Part shown: one piece after another, positions 22,051 to 33,984 of the stretch | Numbering within the stretch: position 1 is the first letter of the stretch | Layout of the letters: every line of letters starts with the position of its first letter | Assembly: GCA_002914805.1 (NCBI GenBank) | Contig: JXTB01000062.1 | Coordinates: 1,063,062-1,127,061 of the forward strand | Length of the DNA: 64,000 bases | Reading direction: 5' to 3' | DNA from: Parasponia andersonii | Lineage: Eukaryota > Streptophyta > Magnoliopsida > Rosales > Cannabaceae | Translations under genes and position numbers: made by a program | The notes under the pieces: generated by a model | The model's input: only the letters and a program-made list of their open reading frames with translations | The model's database searches: none | What the model was told of the DNA's origin: nothing

Positions 22051-23222
22051 ATTAACTACGAGTATTCAAAGAAGAGTCTTTTTACAACAGATGTGAGGTA
22101 CTAAGGCGATTCCTATACCAGCGGTAGATTTGAGGATTCAACTGACACCACCGTTACTCAAGCTTCTAACAGCTCGGAATATATATATATATATATAGGG
22201 GAGTTATTCCAACTCATAGATACACACTCCAATCTTGACGTGTGAATTTCTATAGACCAAGTCACTAAGGTCTCGTTTATGATTTTGATTCTGAATGTTG
22301 TTGTTACTTCTGAAAAAACAATTAGACAAAAAAAAATGAGGAGGGGAATCATAAACTTCTTTTTTAATCAACAAAATTTAAGAATTGTTACGTAACCGAT
22401 ATATTAAGTAGGATTTGAGGAGTAAAAGACACATTGTTTTATGAAATTGATCTGTTTTTGCGGTACAAATTTTTTAAAATATTATTGTAAAATAGTACAC
22501 ATGATACTTAGACATTTTCTACTAAATACTTAAATTTTTTAGACTTTTTTTCTTGCACTACTTCTTGTTTACAGTATATACAACAGGATTGCAACATACA
22601 GTGAGTGTGTGAGATAAAAACACATAAAAAGACCACACTAAAAATAAATAAATAAATAAACAAGTAAACAAAAGCTAGCTAGCACTCTTAAATATTGAGG
22701 AGGATTGAGGAGGAGTTTCTAGTTAGACTAAAGAGTCTAAATCTAAAAGAAGAAAATTTAAGAACGTGTTTTTGTTTTTTTTTTTTTTAAACGTCGTGTT
22801 TTTGATTTTTGAGTTAAAGAGTTTGTGCGGAACATGTTGTCCACAATAGCGTAGAAGTGTTTCTTCCTTTTATAATGAAAAAAACCACCAAATTTGTCGG
22901 AAATATAATTTTAATTTCCCACCATATTATGGTCTATAGTTGTATTTTACCACTCTTTTCACATTACTTTTCGTAATCGATTGGTTATTCTTTTCTTATA
23001 GGACACCAACACCATTACCAATACCACATAAGGGATAATTTTAATTTTGTTAACAGGTGACAAATAAATCCCGCTTTAAAGTGTAATTGCAATCCGCTAA
23101 CACATTAACTTTTGAGATGCCATTTAACTTTACTCGAAAGAAGAGGAGAGGTGATCTACTCTATTGAATTTTGAAAGATAACCAGGAGTGGAAGTAGAGT
23201 AATTGTATAAACCAAAAATATT

Positions 23223-23689
23223 GGCTATGTTTGTTAGGAAGGAAAAGGGAGAGGAAGAAAAAAATTTGACAGAAAAGTTGAAAGAAATTGAAAATTTGGA
23301 TTGTTTGGTAAAGAGAGAAAATGGAAAGAAAAGAAAAAAATGGAAGGAAAAAAATGATAAAACTCACACAGATCTTTTCTGCTTAAAAATAGAAAAAACA
23401 AATAGGAAATAAAATATTTTATTAGTGTATTGATAAATTAAATTACAAAACTACCATTGTACTAAACTTTAAATAATAGTAATATTAGAAATAAAATTAT
23501 CATTATAAATCAAATTTCACTACCTCTAAACTTTAAATAATAGTAATATTAGAAATAAAATTATCATATTAAATCAAATTTCACTACCTCCTACTAAGGA
23601 GAAAAATATATTTCTTTTCCATCTTATAATTTTTCTATCCCTCTTATTTTTTTCTCCCTACTATTTTCTTTCCTCTACCAAACATAGCC
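23223..23689. mobile_element. Candidate MITE with imperfect terminal inverted repeats
   Basis: The left end GGCTATGTTTG (23223) is matched in inverse at the right end (CAAACATAGCC, ending 23689), and purine-rich versus pyrimidine-rich flanks extend the pairing imperfectly. The interior is non-coding and AT-rich and includes a 64-bp tandem duplication. No clear target-site duplication was found, so the superfamily is undecided. Confidence 0.5.
23463..23590 (+). repeat. 64-bp tandem duplication inside the MITE candidate
   Basis: Units 23463-23526 and 23527-23590 share TAATAGTAATATTAGAAATA and CAAATTTCACTACCTC, with a single small rearrangement between them. Confidence 0.9.
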
Positions 23690-24348
23690 TAGTTACACGA
23701 TTTTCATTAGTAAAAGATCACATGTCACCTTACTTTAGACCAAATACAAATTAATCAGTTACAAAACATGACCTTCTAGATTTGACAAACGATGATTTTG
23801 AACCCAATTTAAAACACGGTAATGATTCATCACCAAAAATTTTAGCATTTTCCTAACTTTTCTCCCGACTGGTAGATTTAATAAAATGAAGTACAATGGT
23901 CAGACACAAATTTGCTATAAAGTTCAGTTCAACGGTCAAAACTCACAAAGAGAGACAAGTCGATAGAATACAGAGGAAAAACACAGCTCAGATGTCACGC
24001 CTCAAAAATGAATTTCAAAAAAAAAAATCACATAATGCTCCTGAAAAATTCAAGAATTATCATCATCATCATCATCATCGTCAACGTCATAATCAAACCC
24101 TTAAAAGGGGAAAATTTCTTGGTTGATCCAACCTTGGACGACACTGTTATCAGAAGCTATAATATAACATAACATGAACTACATGAACTACAGACTAAAT
24201 ATATTTTCCCAGTGAGGAGATGAATAAAAGGCGATAAAAGGGGAGGAGGTCAGCAAAGAAAAATGCAGGCAATGATGGGGGGACAGAATTGGAGGTTGGA
24301 GATACAAACGTCGGAACTGAAGAACACCATTCTTCCGAGTGCAGTGCT

Positions 24349-27300
24349 CTAAAAAATCTTAAAGAGCAATCCGCCGTGCGTAGCGAAGAAAGGAGCGAAA
24401 ACAAGGGATTCGACAGCCATCAGCTTGATAAGGATGTTGAGAGATGGGCCGGACGTATCTTTCAGGGGATCGCCAATGGTGTCACCGATGACAGCTGCTT
24501 TGTGTGGATCTGAACCTTTTGGACCAAGGGTTCTTGCATGCTCTGAAGCTCCAGCCTATCATAAAACAAGAGACGGATTCTAAGCCAAAATAAAAGAATA
24601 GTTCTAATAAGAAGGCCATAACCCTTCAAGTCCAAGCAAATGCATACCTCAATGTATTTCTTGGCATTATCCCAAGCACCACCAGTGTTGGACGCAGAAA
24701 TAGCAATCTGTCAATGAAAATAGATTTGAGTCAAATACACTGCCCATATTATTATATGAAGAAAAAGAAAACAACTTTTTAGAAATGTTCATTAACTAGT
24801 ACCTGCACACCAGAGACGAGGGATCCAGCAAGGACACCAGACAGGGTTTCAACGCCAAAAAAGATTCCAACGATGAGGGGTGTAAGCATGACAAGAGCAC
24901 CAGGTGGGATCATTTCCTTGATAGAGGCGTCAGTTGAGATCTTAACGCAGGTGGCATAGTCAGGCTTGGCAGTGCCCTCCATGAGACCTGGGATGGTGTT
25001 GAATTGCCTACGCACTTCCTCAACCATCTTAAGAGCGGCACTTCCCACACTCTTCATTGTCATTGCAGAGAACCAATAAGGAAGCATGGCACCAACAATC
25101 AAACCAATGAACACTTTCGGGGTCAATACATCAACCGTCGAGATAGATGCGCGGCTGACGAAGGCACCGAAAAGGGCTAGGGATACCAGGGCAGCAGAGC
25201 CAATAGCAAAACCCTGAAGAAAAAAAACAGAAAAATAATCAAGCATATTCATATCCCAGTGAACCCATATGAGAAGAAGAGAACTTTCCTCGTGCAATTT
25301 ACATGTTAAAAATGCAATAAAACATAAATAGAGAACTGTTATGGGTGATAAGAACTAACATTTACAATTTTAATACTGTTAGCCTAAATAAATTAAGAGG
25401 GAGGAAAAAAAACAGAAGACGAAAGCTAGTTCTGAATCAGGTTTCCTAAGTTCACTTATGCTAGCTCAATTTTGGCATGCAACTTAAGAATATTTAGACT
25501 GGGACCAGACAACAACAAAGTAAAATGGCTATTACTTGGGATGAGGGAATTTCAGACCTTTCCAATAGCAGCAGTGGTGTTTCCAGCAGCATCAAGAGCA
25601 TCAGTTCTCTCTCGGATTCTGTGGCTCATACCCGCCATCTCAGCAATACCTCCAGCATTGTCACTGATTGGACCATATGCATCAATGGCCAATCCAGTGG
25701 CAATGGTACTTAGCATTCCAAGTGCAGCTACAGCAATACCATACATAGCAGCAAAGCTAAAGCTAACAAAAATGCTGACTGCAATAGCAAAAATAGGAAT
25801 GATGACAGATTTGTATCCCAATGCAAGGCCGAAAATAACATTCGTGGCAGCTCCAGTACGGCAGGAATCCGCAACATCTTGCACAGGGCTACATCGTAAA
25901 AATAAAACAATTTGAAGAAAAAAAGAGAGAGAGAGAGGTTCAATCTTATGATTAATAGACACAGGAATAATAAATACAAATGCCAATTACCTGTATGCAT
26001 TGCTAGTATAATACTCTGTTACAAAACCAATGATAAGACCAGCCCAGAGACCAACAGCAACACATAAGAAAAGTTGCCTGCACAACAAAGAATGATAATA
26101 GTACATCGATGAAAAGCTTCACAAGCAACGCAAGAAAAGAGCACCCGTTTCTTCTGCTGAATACTGTAGAATTACAGCTTACCAGTTCTTAACAACTTTC
26201 TGTGTTCCGAAATTAAAGATGGTGAAGGAAGATGGAAGGGCAATCCAACTAACAATAGCAATTCCAATAGTCATCAGAGCGGTGGAAATGATTAGCTGCT
26301 TCTTCAGCGCTGGTTCAATTTCATTAACAGCCTTAATCTCAAAGACATCAGTTGCGAATAGGGTGGTGATCAAACATACAATGATACCAACAGAACTGAT
26401 TACGAGAGGATAAAGCATTGCAGTTAACTCGTGATTGATCCCAAAGGAGGAGATGGAGGCAACAACAAGGGCAGCACAAGAGGACTCAGCATATGAGCCA
26501 AAAAGATCTGATCCCATACCAGCAATATCACCAACATTGTCACCAACATTGTCAGCAATCACCTGAAAACATGAAAATACTAAATATAAATATTTGGGGG
26601 AAAAATATTAAAATAAAAACAAAAAAACAAGCTTCTGGAATTTAAAGAGAAACCAAATTGAGTTAATGCTTACAGCAGGGTTCCTCGGGTCATCCTCAGG
26701 AATATTCCTTTCAACCTTGCCAACAAGATCAGCACCCACATCAGCAGCTTTGGTGTAGATACCCCCACCAACTCTACCAAAGAGAGCCATGGAAGATCCA
26801 CCAAGCCCATAACCAGTGATAGCTTCAAAAAGACCTTCCCAATCATCACCATAGTACAGCTTGAAGAGATTGATAGCAATGAAAAGAACCAAGAGACCAT
26901 TTGCAGCAAGTAAAAAACCCATCACAGCACCAGACCTAAATGCAGTGATAAAAGCCTTCCCAACACCTTTTCTTGCCTCCAGTGTTGTTCTGGCATTCGC
27001 ATAGGTGGCGATCCTCATTCCAAGGAAACCAGATACCACAGAAGTGAAGCCACCAAGCAGAAAGGATATGGTGCTAAAGACAGCATTAGCAAGTGCTGGC
27101 TTGCACATTTTTGTTTTGTCATAGGTGCATGGTTGACTACTTGTGCTGAATCCCTCCACGGATCCAAGAAATACGAAAATCAACACAGCAAAGGCTACCA
27201 TGAAAATGCCAACATATCGGTATTCGGTGAAAAGGAAGGAAGTTGCTCCTGTACATCAAAGGAGCAAATAGTTAGAGAAACTACATACTTTAAGACAATG

Positions 27301-28617
27301 AGTTAACAGTACCCACAAACCATAATTACGATGAACCATTAATTTTTTTGTCAAAAAATCTCTCTCTAGCTATGGCAAAGTAAAACATAACAAAGACATC
27401 CTCAACCATCTTGTAAACGCCACCAATTTATTATTGTTTAGCACATGAGGCAAACTTTTTAAAGGCAGAAAGAATATCAAATCAAAACAAATCCCAAATG
27501 GGATTCTATACGTCATGCTCTGCTATGAAAAAAATCATTTTGACCAGTACAAAAGTATAAAAAAGCACATGAATAATATTGTATGTTGTCCACTTCTTTT
27601 CCATTAAGGTCTACACCACGAGATTATAAATATAATAAAATACAGAATAATAAGCAAGGATGTTAAGTCTTTTATTAAGCAATAACCTTGCTACTGTCTG
27701 AATCCTGATCAAGCATCGAATTGTTTAATATTATTTAATAATTATACAGATCCTGGAAGCCCTAAATGGCAGGAAGTCAAATACACTCTAGAAACTCTCA
27801 GCAAGTTGGTAAAGGCTAGAACCCCACCATCTCTATCTACTATCAATTAGGAAGGAGAAAAAAAATTCCCAAACTGGCAGAGCTCATTAAAGCACAGATC
27901 TTTTTGTATTAAAAAAAAAAAAAAAAAACTCTTTTTCATATGAAGTAACACACAAATGCCGGAAGAAAAACAACCGATTAAAAGAAATTTCAAAACTTTG
28001 ATGGAAATTTTTATAAAAAAAATAGAATTAACGTATTCGTATGCAATTATAACATAATGCCTACAGCTTTTATTGCAATTCTTAAATCCATGTCCAGAAA
28101 TCTTTTTTTTTTTTTAAATAGGAACCATGTACAGAATTTTAACACAATTATAGTTTAAAGGAAAATTTTTACACTAGATCTGAATGAAATCTTAAGGTAA
28201 AAGGGGAACAAGATACGATAACAATAAGAATCAACGTCAATTACAAACAAATAATTATTTAACGATTTGTGGGCCCCCGATTCCAGAAAACAGCGGACCA
28301 TTTCAGATCTAAAATTTTTAAAACAATAATAATAATAATTATAAAAATAAAAGGATAGTTCATAGAGCTTTCCAGTAGTTCAACCATTTTCCTATCTTAA
28401 TAGTATATAAACTTTTAGACAATTAAAAATATAAAAATATCTTAACGCTATACATTCACAATTATATACACACAAATTCAAACACGCCAACGAAACCCTA
28501 AATCCAAAATCGAGCTCAGAAGTGAGTCAAACGCAATGAAAACGAAAGAAGATAACAAAACGACGTCGGATCTGCCAGAATCCGGGAACCAAAAAAAACT
28601 AAATCGAAATCAAATCA

Positions 28618-28663
<46 letters not shown>

Positions 28664-28942
28664 GTATAGAGAAAGAGAGAGAGCTCGACCTTCAGAGATG
28701 GCGTTCTGGATTTCGGCGCACTTGGTGACGACGTTGTGGTCGTTGAGGCCTTCCTCCTCTTCGATGAGGTAATCGTTGTAGCCATTTTTGCCGTTGTCAT
28801 GAGCTTCCCTGGCCGCGGCCGCCGGCGAGAGCTTGACCTGCGAGACGAGGTACCACTGGAACAGCGAGAACACGATTCCGACCACCGCGCACACCGGAAT
28901 CAGAATCTCCGTCCCGAGATCTGGCAGAACCGTCGACACCAT
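24349..28942 (-). CDS. Vacuolar H+-translocating pyrophosphatase, type I, eight exons
   Basis: Exons on the minus strand: 28942-28690, 27248-26674, 26562-26183, 26077-25991, 25888-25558, 25213-24803, 24707-24648 and 24555-24349. All introns are GT-AG and all phases match, giving 767 aa, the usual length of plant V-PPases. It is a multi-pass tonoplast pump that hydrolyses cytosolic pyrophosphate to move H+ into the vacuole. Substrate-site motifs are intact: [11 protein letters not shown] (254-264), DNVGDNVGD (280-288) and [13 protein letters not shown] near the C-terminus. GNTTAAIGK (534-542) has the Ala typical of K+-dependent type I enzymes rather than the Lys of type II. The protein starts [16 protein letters not shown], as in AVP1-like proteins. 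An ATG 10 codons upstream is less likely to be used. Confidence 0.97.
28622..28662. repeat. (AT)n microsatellite in V-PPase intron 1
   Basis: About 20 AT units lie just inside intron 1, about 30 bp after the exon 1 donor in transcript sense. Such tracts vary in length between individuals. Confidence 0.95.
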
Positions 28943-29082
28943 ACTCGCCGGAAAATTCAAACCCCAAAACAAAAAAAAAAAAATTAAAAAGGGAGAGAGA
29001 AAATGAAAGGTTTGGCGATGAAGAGGCGAGAACAGAGAGAGAATATATACGAGAGTCGAAGAGGTTGTGGGAAGGTAGGGCC

Positions 29083-29092
29083 TTATATATAG
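29083..29092 (-). promoter_or_regulatory. Probable TATA box of the V-PPase gene
   Basis: CTATATATAA on the minus strand, about 140 bp upstream of the ATG at 28942. It is followed by a purine-rich leader, as expected for a TATA-containing plant promoter. Confidence 0.6.
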
Positions 29093-29159
29093 GTGAGGCT
29101 AGAGAGAGACAGAAAGTGAGAGACGAGAGGAAGAGGGAGAGTGATGGCGTGTGGTGGAA

Positions 29160-29878
29160 ATTTATAATTACAGAAAATCTTATTCCAAAATGGGGAAAAA
29201 TTGGAAATATGTGTCTGAATATATAAATAATTCGAAAGTTATAGAGAGGGAGATCGAGTGGGGATTGGGGATTGTGCCAGGTGGCTAGATCAGTGCTTTT
29301 TTTTATTTTTTATTTTTTAATTAAAAGAGATAGAATGAAAAATAAAAATAATTGCTATGGTTTGGAGTTATTGGAGTTTATATTTAGTAATTGAGAAGTA
29401 ACAGCACTGTCATTTGTACAGAGTCAATTTTTTGTTTTTTCGGTTTTGTTTTTTTCTCTCTCTTTTTAGATTTGTCTGTTGATATATTATTATCTTTTTC
29501 CATTTGTTTATTTTCATTGTCAAAAATTAGAAAATTAAATTATAGATATGTTATCTTTTTTTTTTTGGCAAAACAAAACTAATCTAATTCGGATAATTTT
29601 ATTCATTTAGGAAAGTATTCTAAATCACATATTATCCCTTGTCTTATTCTCTTTTTTTATATAAAAAAAAAAAAACACTAATCTAATTCGGATAATTTTA
29701 TTTGAGGAAAGTATTGTATATCACATATTATCCCGGATTAATATACTAAATATTATCATACTTCAATCCATAAGCTATTCTTTTAATAAAAATAACTTAC
29801 TATATATTGACTATTATCCTATTGAATGTGAACTCTAATATCGTTGAATTATTCTTTTAATAAAAATTACTTACTATA
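29160..29878. other. AT-rich intergenic DNA with short tandem duplications
   Basis: No gene seen. The segment CTAATCTAATTCGGATAATT occurs near 29579 and again near 29683, each followed by GGAAAGTATT and CACATATTATCCC (about 104-bp period). A second pair with TATTCTTTTAATAAAAAT occurs at about 29776 and 29852. The Tat element at 29879 entered the second unit of the latter pair. Confidence 0.7.
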
Positions 29879-30689
29879 TGTGGGACTCGTTCCTAAATCA
29901 TACATCACGTGGACGATTAAGTGGCAGAACAGGTCATAAACGGGGCACACCGTGCGACACGTGTCCAGAGTGACCAATTAAAGGTCACGCGAGTTGCACG
30001 TGGTACCGCATAGGTCCATGGGTTGTCCGAGGCTAAGACCAAACCCATCCCAGACCCTAGAAGGACTCGGCCCAGTCTAATTCTTACCTCGACAGATGGG
30101 GATAGAGAGCCTTAAGGGTCTTCCACTAGAGTACAGTGGGAAGCAACTCACAGCTCCAAACCTAGACAAAGTAATTAATGCGATCTTGGGTAGGTGCGTA
30201 CATTAGGTAAGTCGTCCAGACAGAACGGCGGTTTGTCAAAATCTCACCCCTAACAGGCTAGAGTCGCAGGGGACGGCGGAAAACAGGCCGCGGCGATGCA
30301 AGGAAGGTCACGGTAACTATGACCCGTGAATTCTGGAGTAAGTCATGATAGAAAAAGATACTCGATCGTGGAATTGAGAGCTAAAAAAACTCCCAGTCCT
30401 AGGATCATATATACATAAGCTTTGTTTTTTCCCAAAAGGATATATAGGAAAGAAACAATACAATATACAAAAAATATTTTTACAGAGAAAAATGAAATCC
30501 TTGTTGTTCCATCTCAGGGATAAATCACTGACTTAAGCATCGGAGAGTCTTTGCAGGTGGTCACCTCTGCCTCCCCGTCTCAGCCTGAAACTAAAGATAT
30601 TCCGGAATAGCATGGACACGTGGACAGTTAGTGAATACCTCGTCAGCAGTTTAGAGACACGTAGACTGCTGGTGAGAACTGATCCAACA
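29879..30689 (+). repeat. Tat element 1 left LTR
   Basis: 811 bp, TGTGGGACTCG to GATCCAACA. A TATA-like ATCATATATACATAAGC lies at about 30403-30419, a likely element promoter. Confidence 0.92.
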
Positions 30690-30692
30690 GTA

Positions 30693-30710
30693 TGGCACTG
30701 TCTGTGGGAA
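30693..30710 (+). promoter_or_regulatory. Primer-binding site of Tat element 1
   Basis: TGGCACTGTCTGTGGGAA, 3 bp after the LTR. The repeat copy at 32418 keeps TGGCGCCGTCTGTGGGAA, the form usual in Tat-type elements. Confidence 0.8.
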
Positions 30711-30784
30711 ACAGTTGAGCGTGAGAAAAGAAACAGAAAGCCTCACGATCGTGCTCTCCCTGAACAAAAGGCCATACAACGTCG

Positions 30785-31257
30785 AATGACACCCTCAAGA
30801 ATGACAACCAGGAGCACATGTCCTGATGCCGAAGGGAGCTCCCGAGAAGCACGATCAGGTCTGGAGTAAAAGTTAGACCAAATGCTTACCACCCTGACAG
30901 AAACAAACCGGAAGGCAGAGATGGCCCACGAGGCCATTCTGGGTTTAAAAAACAAAGTCGCAGAGGTATGCAGGGATAACGCCTGCCTCGAAGAGTTGCT
31001 GGCAATCGAATCCAGGAGCGGGCGAAGGGAGGACCTTGACGAAGAGGTCCAACAAGAGTCCAGGGGCCAACCGCTGATAGAAGTCCCTGCCCCATCCAGA
31101 TCACGGATGCAGGGGGAGCGGCAAAGCCAGACAAGGCCTTTCTGGGCCGGAGCAGCAGGACAGAAAGCAGCAGGGAGGCCCAGCAGGCGTACTTCCCAAC
31201 TGGAAACAAGAGATGATGGCAGAGCTAAGTAAGAGGCTCGGGGCCCATCACAGGCAG
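30785..31257 (+). pseudogene. Tat gag N-terminal fragment (unit A)
   Basis: From ATG 30785 the frame reads MTPSRMTTRSTCPDAEGSSR, meets a stop at 30867, then KLDQML, EAILGLKNKVAEVCRDNACL and SGRREDLDEEVQQE. It aligns with the gag start of the second Tat element near 57150. It ends at RAHHRQT, where it is fused to integrase sequence by a deletion. Confidence 0.8.
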
Positions 31258-31662
31258 ACCCTCAGAGGAACTCCATTCGAACATAACTCCTTGGTCGTTC
31301 GCTAAATGGGGTTTGCACATCGTCGGAGAACTCCCCAGAAGTCCAAGGGGAAAAAGGTATATCCTGCTGGCCACTGATTATTCGTCAAATGGGTAGAAGC
31401 TGAAGCCTACGTAACCGTCAATAAGGCAGACACAATTAACTTCATTTAGAAAAACATAATCTGCCGGTACGAGATCCCGAAAGAGATACTTGCCGATCAT
31501 GACACGCAGTTCCAGAACGCAAAATTAAAGGAGCTGTGTGAGTTGTATGATATAAGGCTTAGCTTCTCATCCGTAAACTATCCTCAGGAGAACGGCCAGA
31601 CAGAGGCAACGAATAAGGCCATATTCAGAAATATTAAAAAGAACTTACAGGAGGCTAAAGGC
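31258..31662 (+). pseudogene. Tat integrase fragment (unit A)
   Basis: In shifting frames it reads GELPRSPRGKRYILLATDYS, then pieces of the DHG-containing integrase core (Asp of HADHGTQF replaced, reading CATGACACG), ending in the KNLQEAKG region. Multiple stops and frameshifts are present. Confidence 0.75.
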
Positions 31663-32414
31663 TAAACAGGGCACACCGTGCGACACGTGTCCAGAGTGAC
31701 CAATTAAAGGCTACGTGAGTTACACGTGGTACCACATAGGTTCATGGGCTGTCCGAGGCTAGGGCCAAACCCATCCCAGACCCTAGAAGGACTCGACCCA
31801 GTCTAATTCTTACCTCGACAGATAGGGGTAGGGAGCCTCAAGGGTCTTCCACAAGAATACAGTGGGAAGCAACTCACAGCTCCAGACCTAGACAAAGCAT
31901 TTAATGTGATCAGGGGTAGGTGTGTGCATTAGGTAAGTCGTTCTGACAGAACGGCGGCTTGTCAAAATCTCACCCCCGACAGGCTGGAGTCGAAGGGGAC
32001 GGTGGAAAACAAGCCGCGACGATGCAAGGAAGGTCACGATAACCATGACCCGTGATTTCTGAAGTAAGTCATGATGAAAAAAGGTACTCGATCGTGGAAT
32101 TGAGAGCCAAAATACTCCCAATCATAGGATCATATATACATAAGCTTTGTTTCCTCCTAAAAGGATATATAGGAAAGAAACAATACAATATACAAAAAAT
32201 ATTTTTACAGAGAAAAACGAAATCCTTGTTGTTCTATCTCAGGGATAAATCACTGACTTAAGCATTGGAGAGTCTTTGCAGGTGGCCACTCCCGCCTCCC
32301 CATCTCAGCCTAAAGCTAAAGATATTCTGGGATAGCAAGAACACGTGGACAGTTAGTGAATATCTCATCAGCAGTTCAGAGACACATGGACCGCTGGTGA
32401 TAACTGATTCAACA
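31663..32414 (+). repeat. Internal partial LTR of Tat element 1
   Basis: It matches the left LTR from its position 59 onward (TAAACAGGGCACACCGTGCG to TTCAACA). It lacks the first 58 bp including the TG terminus, so it was made by duplication rather than by a separate insertion. The primer-binding site follows at 32418. Confidence 0.9.
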
Positions 32415-32510
32415 GTATGGCGCCGTCTGTGGGAAATAGATGAGCGCGAGAAAAGAAACAGGAAGCCTCACGATCGCACTCTCCCTGAACAAAAGGCCAT
32501 ACAATGTCGA

Positions 32511-32970
32511 ATGACACCCTCAAGAATGACAATCAGGAGCACACGTCCTGACGCTGAAGGGAGCTCCCGGGAAGCACGATCAGGTCTAGAGCAAAAACTA
32601 GACCAAATGCTTGCCGCCCTGGTAGAAACAAACTAGAAGGTAGAGATGGCCCACGAGGCCATCCTGAGTTTAAAAGATGAAGTCGTAGAGGTGCGCAGGG
32701 ATAACGCCCATTTCGAAGAGCTGCTGGTAAGTAAAGCCAGGAGCGGGCGAAGGGAGGACCTTGACGAAGAGGTCCAACAAGAGTACAGGGGCCAACTGCC
32801 AATAGAAGTCCCCACCCATCCAGATCGCGGATGCAGGGGGAGCGGCAGAGCCAGACAAGGCCTTTCCGGGCCGGAGCAGTAGGGAGGCCCAACAGGCATA
32901 CTTCCCAACTGGAAACAAGAGATGATGACAGAGCTAAATAAGAGGCTCAGGGCCCATCACAGGCAGACCC
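32511..32970 (+). pseudogene. Tat gag N-terminal fragment (unit B)
   Basis: From ATG 32511 it reads MTPSRMTIRSTRPDAEGSSR and EQKLDQMLAALVETN, then a stop at 32634. It continues with EAILSLKDEVVEVRRDNAHF and SGRREDLDEEVQQEYRG. It is shorter than the unit A copy near 32880 and has the same deletion fusion to integrase. Confidence 0.8.
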
Positions 32971-33845
32971 CTGGAGGAACTCCATTCGAATGTAACTCCT
33001 TGGTCATTCGCTAAATAGGGTCTGCACATCGTCGGAGAACTCCCCAGAAGTCCAATGGGGAAAAAGGTATGTCCTGCTGGCCACTGATTATTTCATCAAA
33101 TAGGTAGAAGCTGAAGCCTACATAACCGTCAATAAGGCAGACACAATTAACTTCATTTGGAAAACATAATCTGTCGGTACAAGATCCCGAGAGAGATACT
33201 CGCCGATCATGGCACGCAGTTCCAGAACGCAAAACTAAAAGAGCTGTGTGAGTTGTATGATACAAGGCTCAGCTTCTCATCCGTAAACTATCCTCAGGGG
33301 AACGACCAGACAGAGGCAACGAATAAGGCCATATTCATAAATATTAAAAAGAACTTGCGGGAGGCTAAAGGCAAGTAGTTAGAAGAGCTATCAGCCATTG
33401 TGTGGATCCATCAAACCACAGAGCGGAGATCAACAGGAAGAACACCATTCGCCATGGTCTACGGGTCGGAGGCTGTGATCCCGACCGAGATTGGCCTCCT
33501 GACCCTTCACTCCGAAGTGGTAAGAGACGCCTCACTGAATTAGCAGCAACTAAGCCACAACACAGACCTCCTATAAGAAACGAGGGGCATAGACCTGGTC
33601 CATCTGGCCTCGTACCACCACCAGGCCAGGTCCTACTATGCAAAGAAGGTTAGCGCCCGTTGATTTAACACCGGGGATTGGGTCTTGAAGGTCAGAACAG
33701 GAAATTCCTCGAAACTAGACTCTAACTGGGTCGGGCCCTACGAGGTGATCAAGGCGCTTGATGATGGCGCATATGTCCTGAAAGAACTCAAAATCGGGAA
33801 GAGCCTACCAAACACGTGGAACATCTAACACTTGAAAAAGTACCA
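32971..33845 (+). pseudogene. Tat integrase core and C-terminal fragment (unit B and single-copy tail)
   Basis: It contains CRYKIPREILADHGTQFQNA, LCELYDTRLSFSSVNYPQGN and KNLREAKGK. The single-copy tail then reads FAMVYGSEAVIPTEI, HNTDLL, RFNTGDWVLKVRTGNSSKL and VGPYEVIKALDDGAYVLKEL. These are the integrase core and C-terminal domain of a Gypsy element. The core Asp-His-Gly is present here, but stops and frameshifts interrupt the reading. Confidence 0.85.
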
Positions 33846-33984
33846 CGTGTGAGATACATGTAAATGCTTGTATTGTTGAATAATTTAATTCCAAAACAGG
33901 TCAGGGATTCTGCTACACAGACTTATACTTTGGATTGCTATGAAAAAGGGTCTGCCCCAGTGCCAGACCCCACGAACTACTCGT

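Larger units (their letters stand above)
17100..22100 (+). mobile_element. Degenerate Ty1/Copia element with rearranged 5' end
   Basis: Gag, zinc knuckle, protease-like, integrase and reverse transcriptase segments occur in Copia order on the plus strand from about 18190 to 22050, with many stops. The 5' part of gag (17509 to about 17100) lies on the minus strand. No clear flanking LTR pair was found; 17510-18120 may hold LTR or leader sequence in inverted orientation, but no primer-binding site was recognised there. Confidence 0.8.
22101..24348. other. AT-rich intergenic DNA and V-PPase 3' flank
   Basis: No gene seen; a reading frame with a run of His near 24060 comes from a CAT repeat. The span holds a TA microsatellite at about 22180-22197, a MITE candidate (23223-23689), and the 3' UTR of the V-PPase gene at its right end. 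Confidence 0.55.
29937..33372 (+). repeat. Tandem duplication of about 1.72 kb in Tat element 1
   Basis: Unit A (29937-31662) and unit B (31663 to about 33372) have the same content: most of an LTR, the primer-binding site, the start of gag, a deletion junction, and an integrase segment ending GAGGCTAAAGGC. The A/B junction joins integrase directly to the inside of an LTR (TAAACAGGGCAC). Units differ by scattered substitutions and a few small indels. Both carry the same gag-integrase junction. Confidence 0.9.

Noticed and set aside
23896-24126. Small frame ending in a run of His
   Set aside because: The His run comes from a CAT trinucleotide repeat; no homology or gene structure supports it.
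28943-28972. Upstream ATG that would add ten residues to the V-PPase
   Set aside because: The internal ATG at 28942 gives the [10 protein letters not shown] start typical of plant V-PPases and normal length; the extension has no family match.
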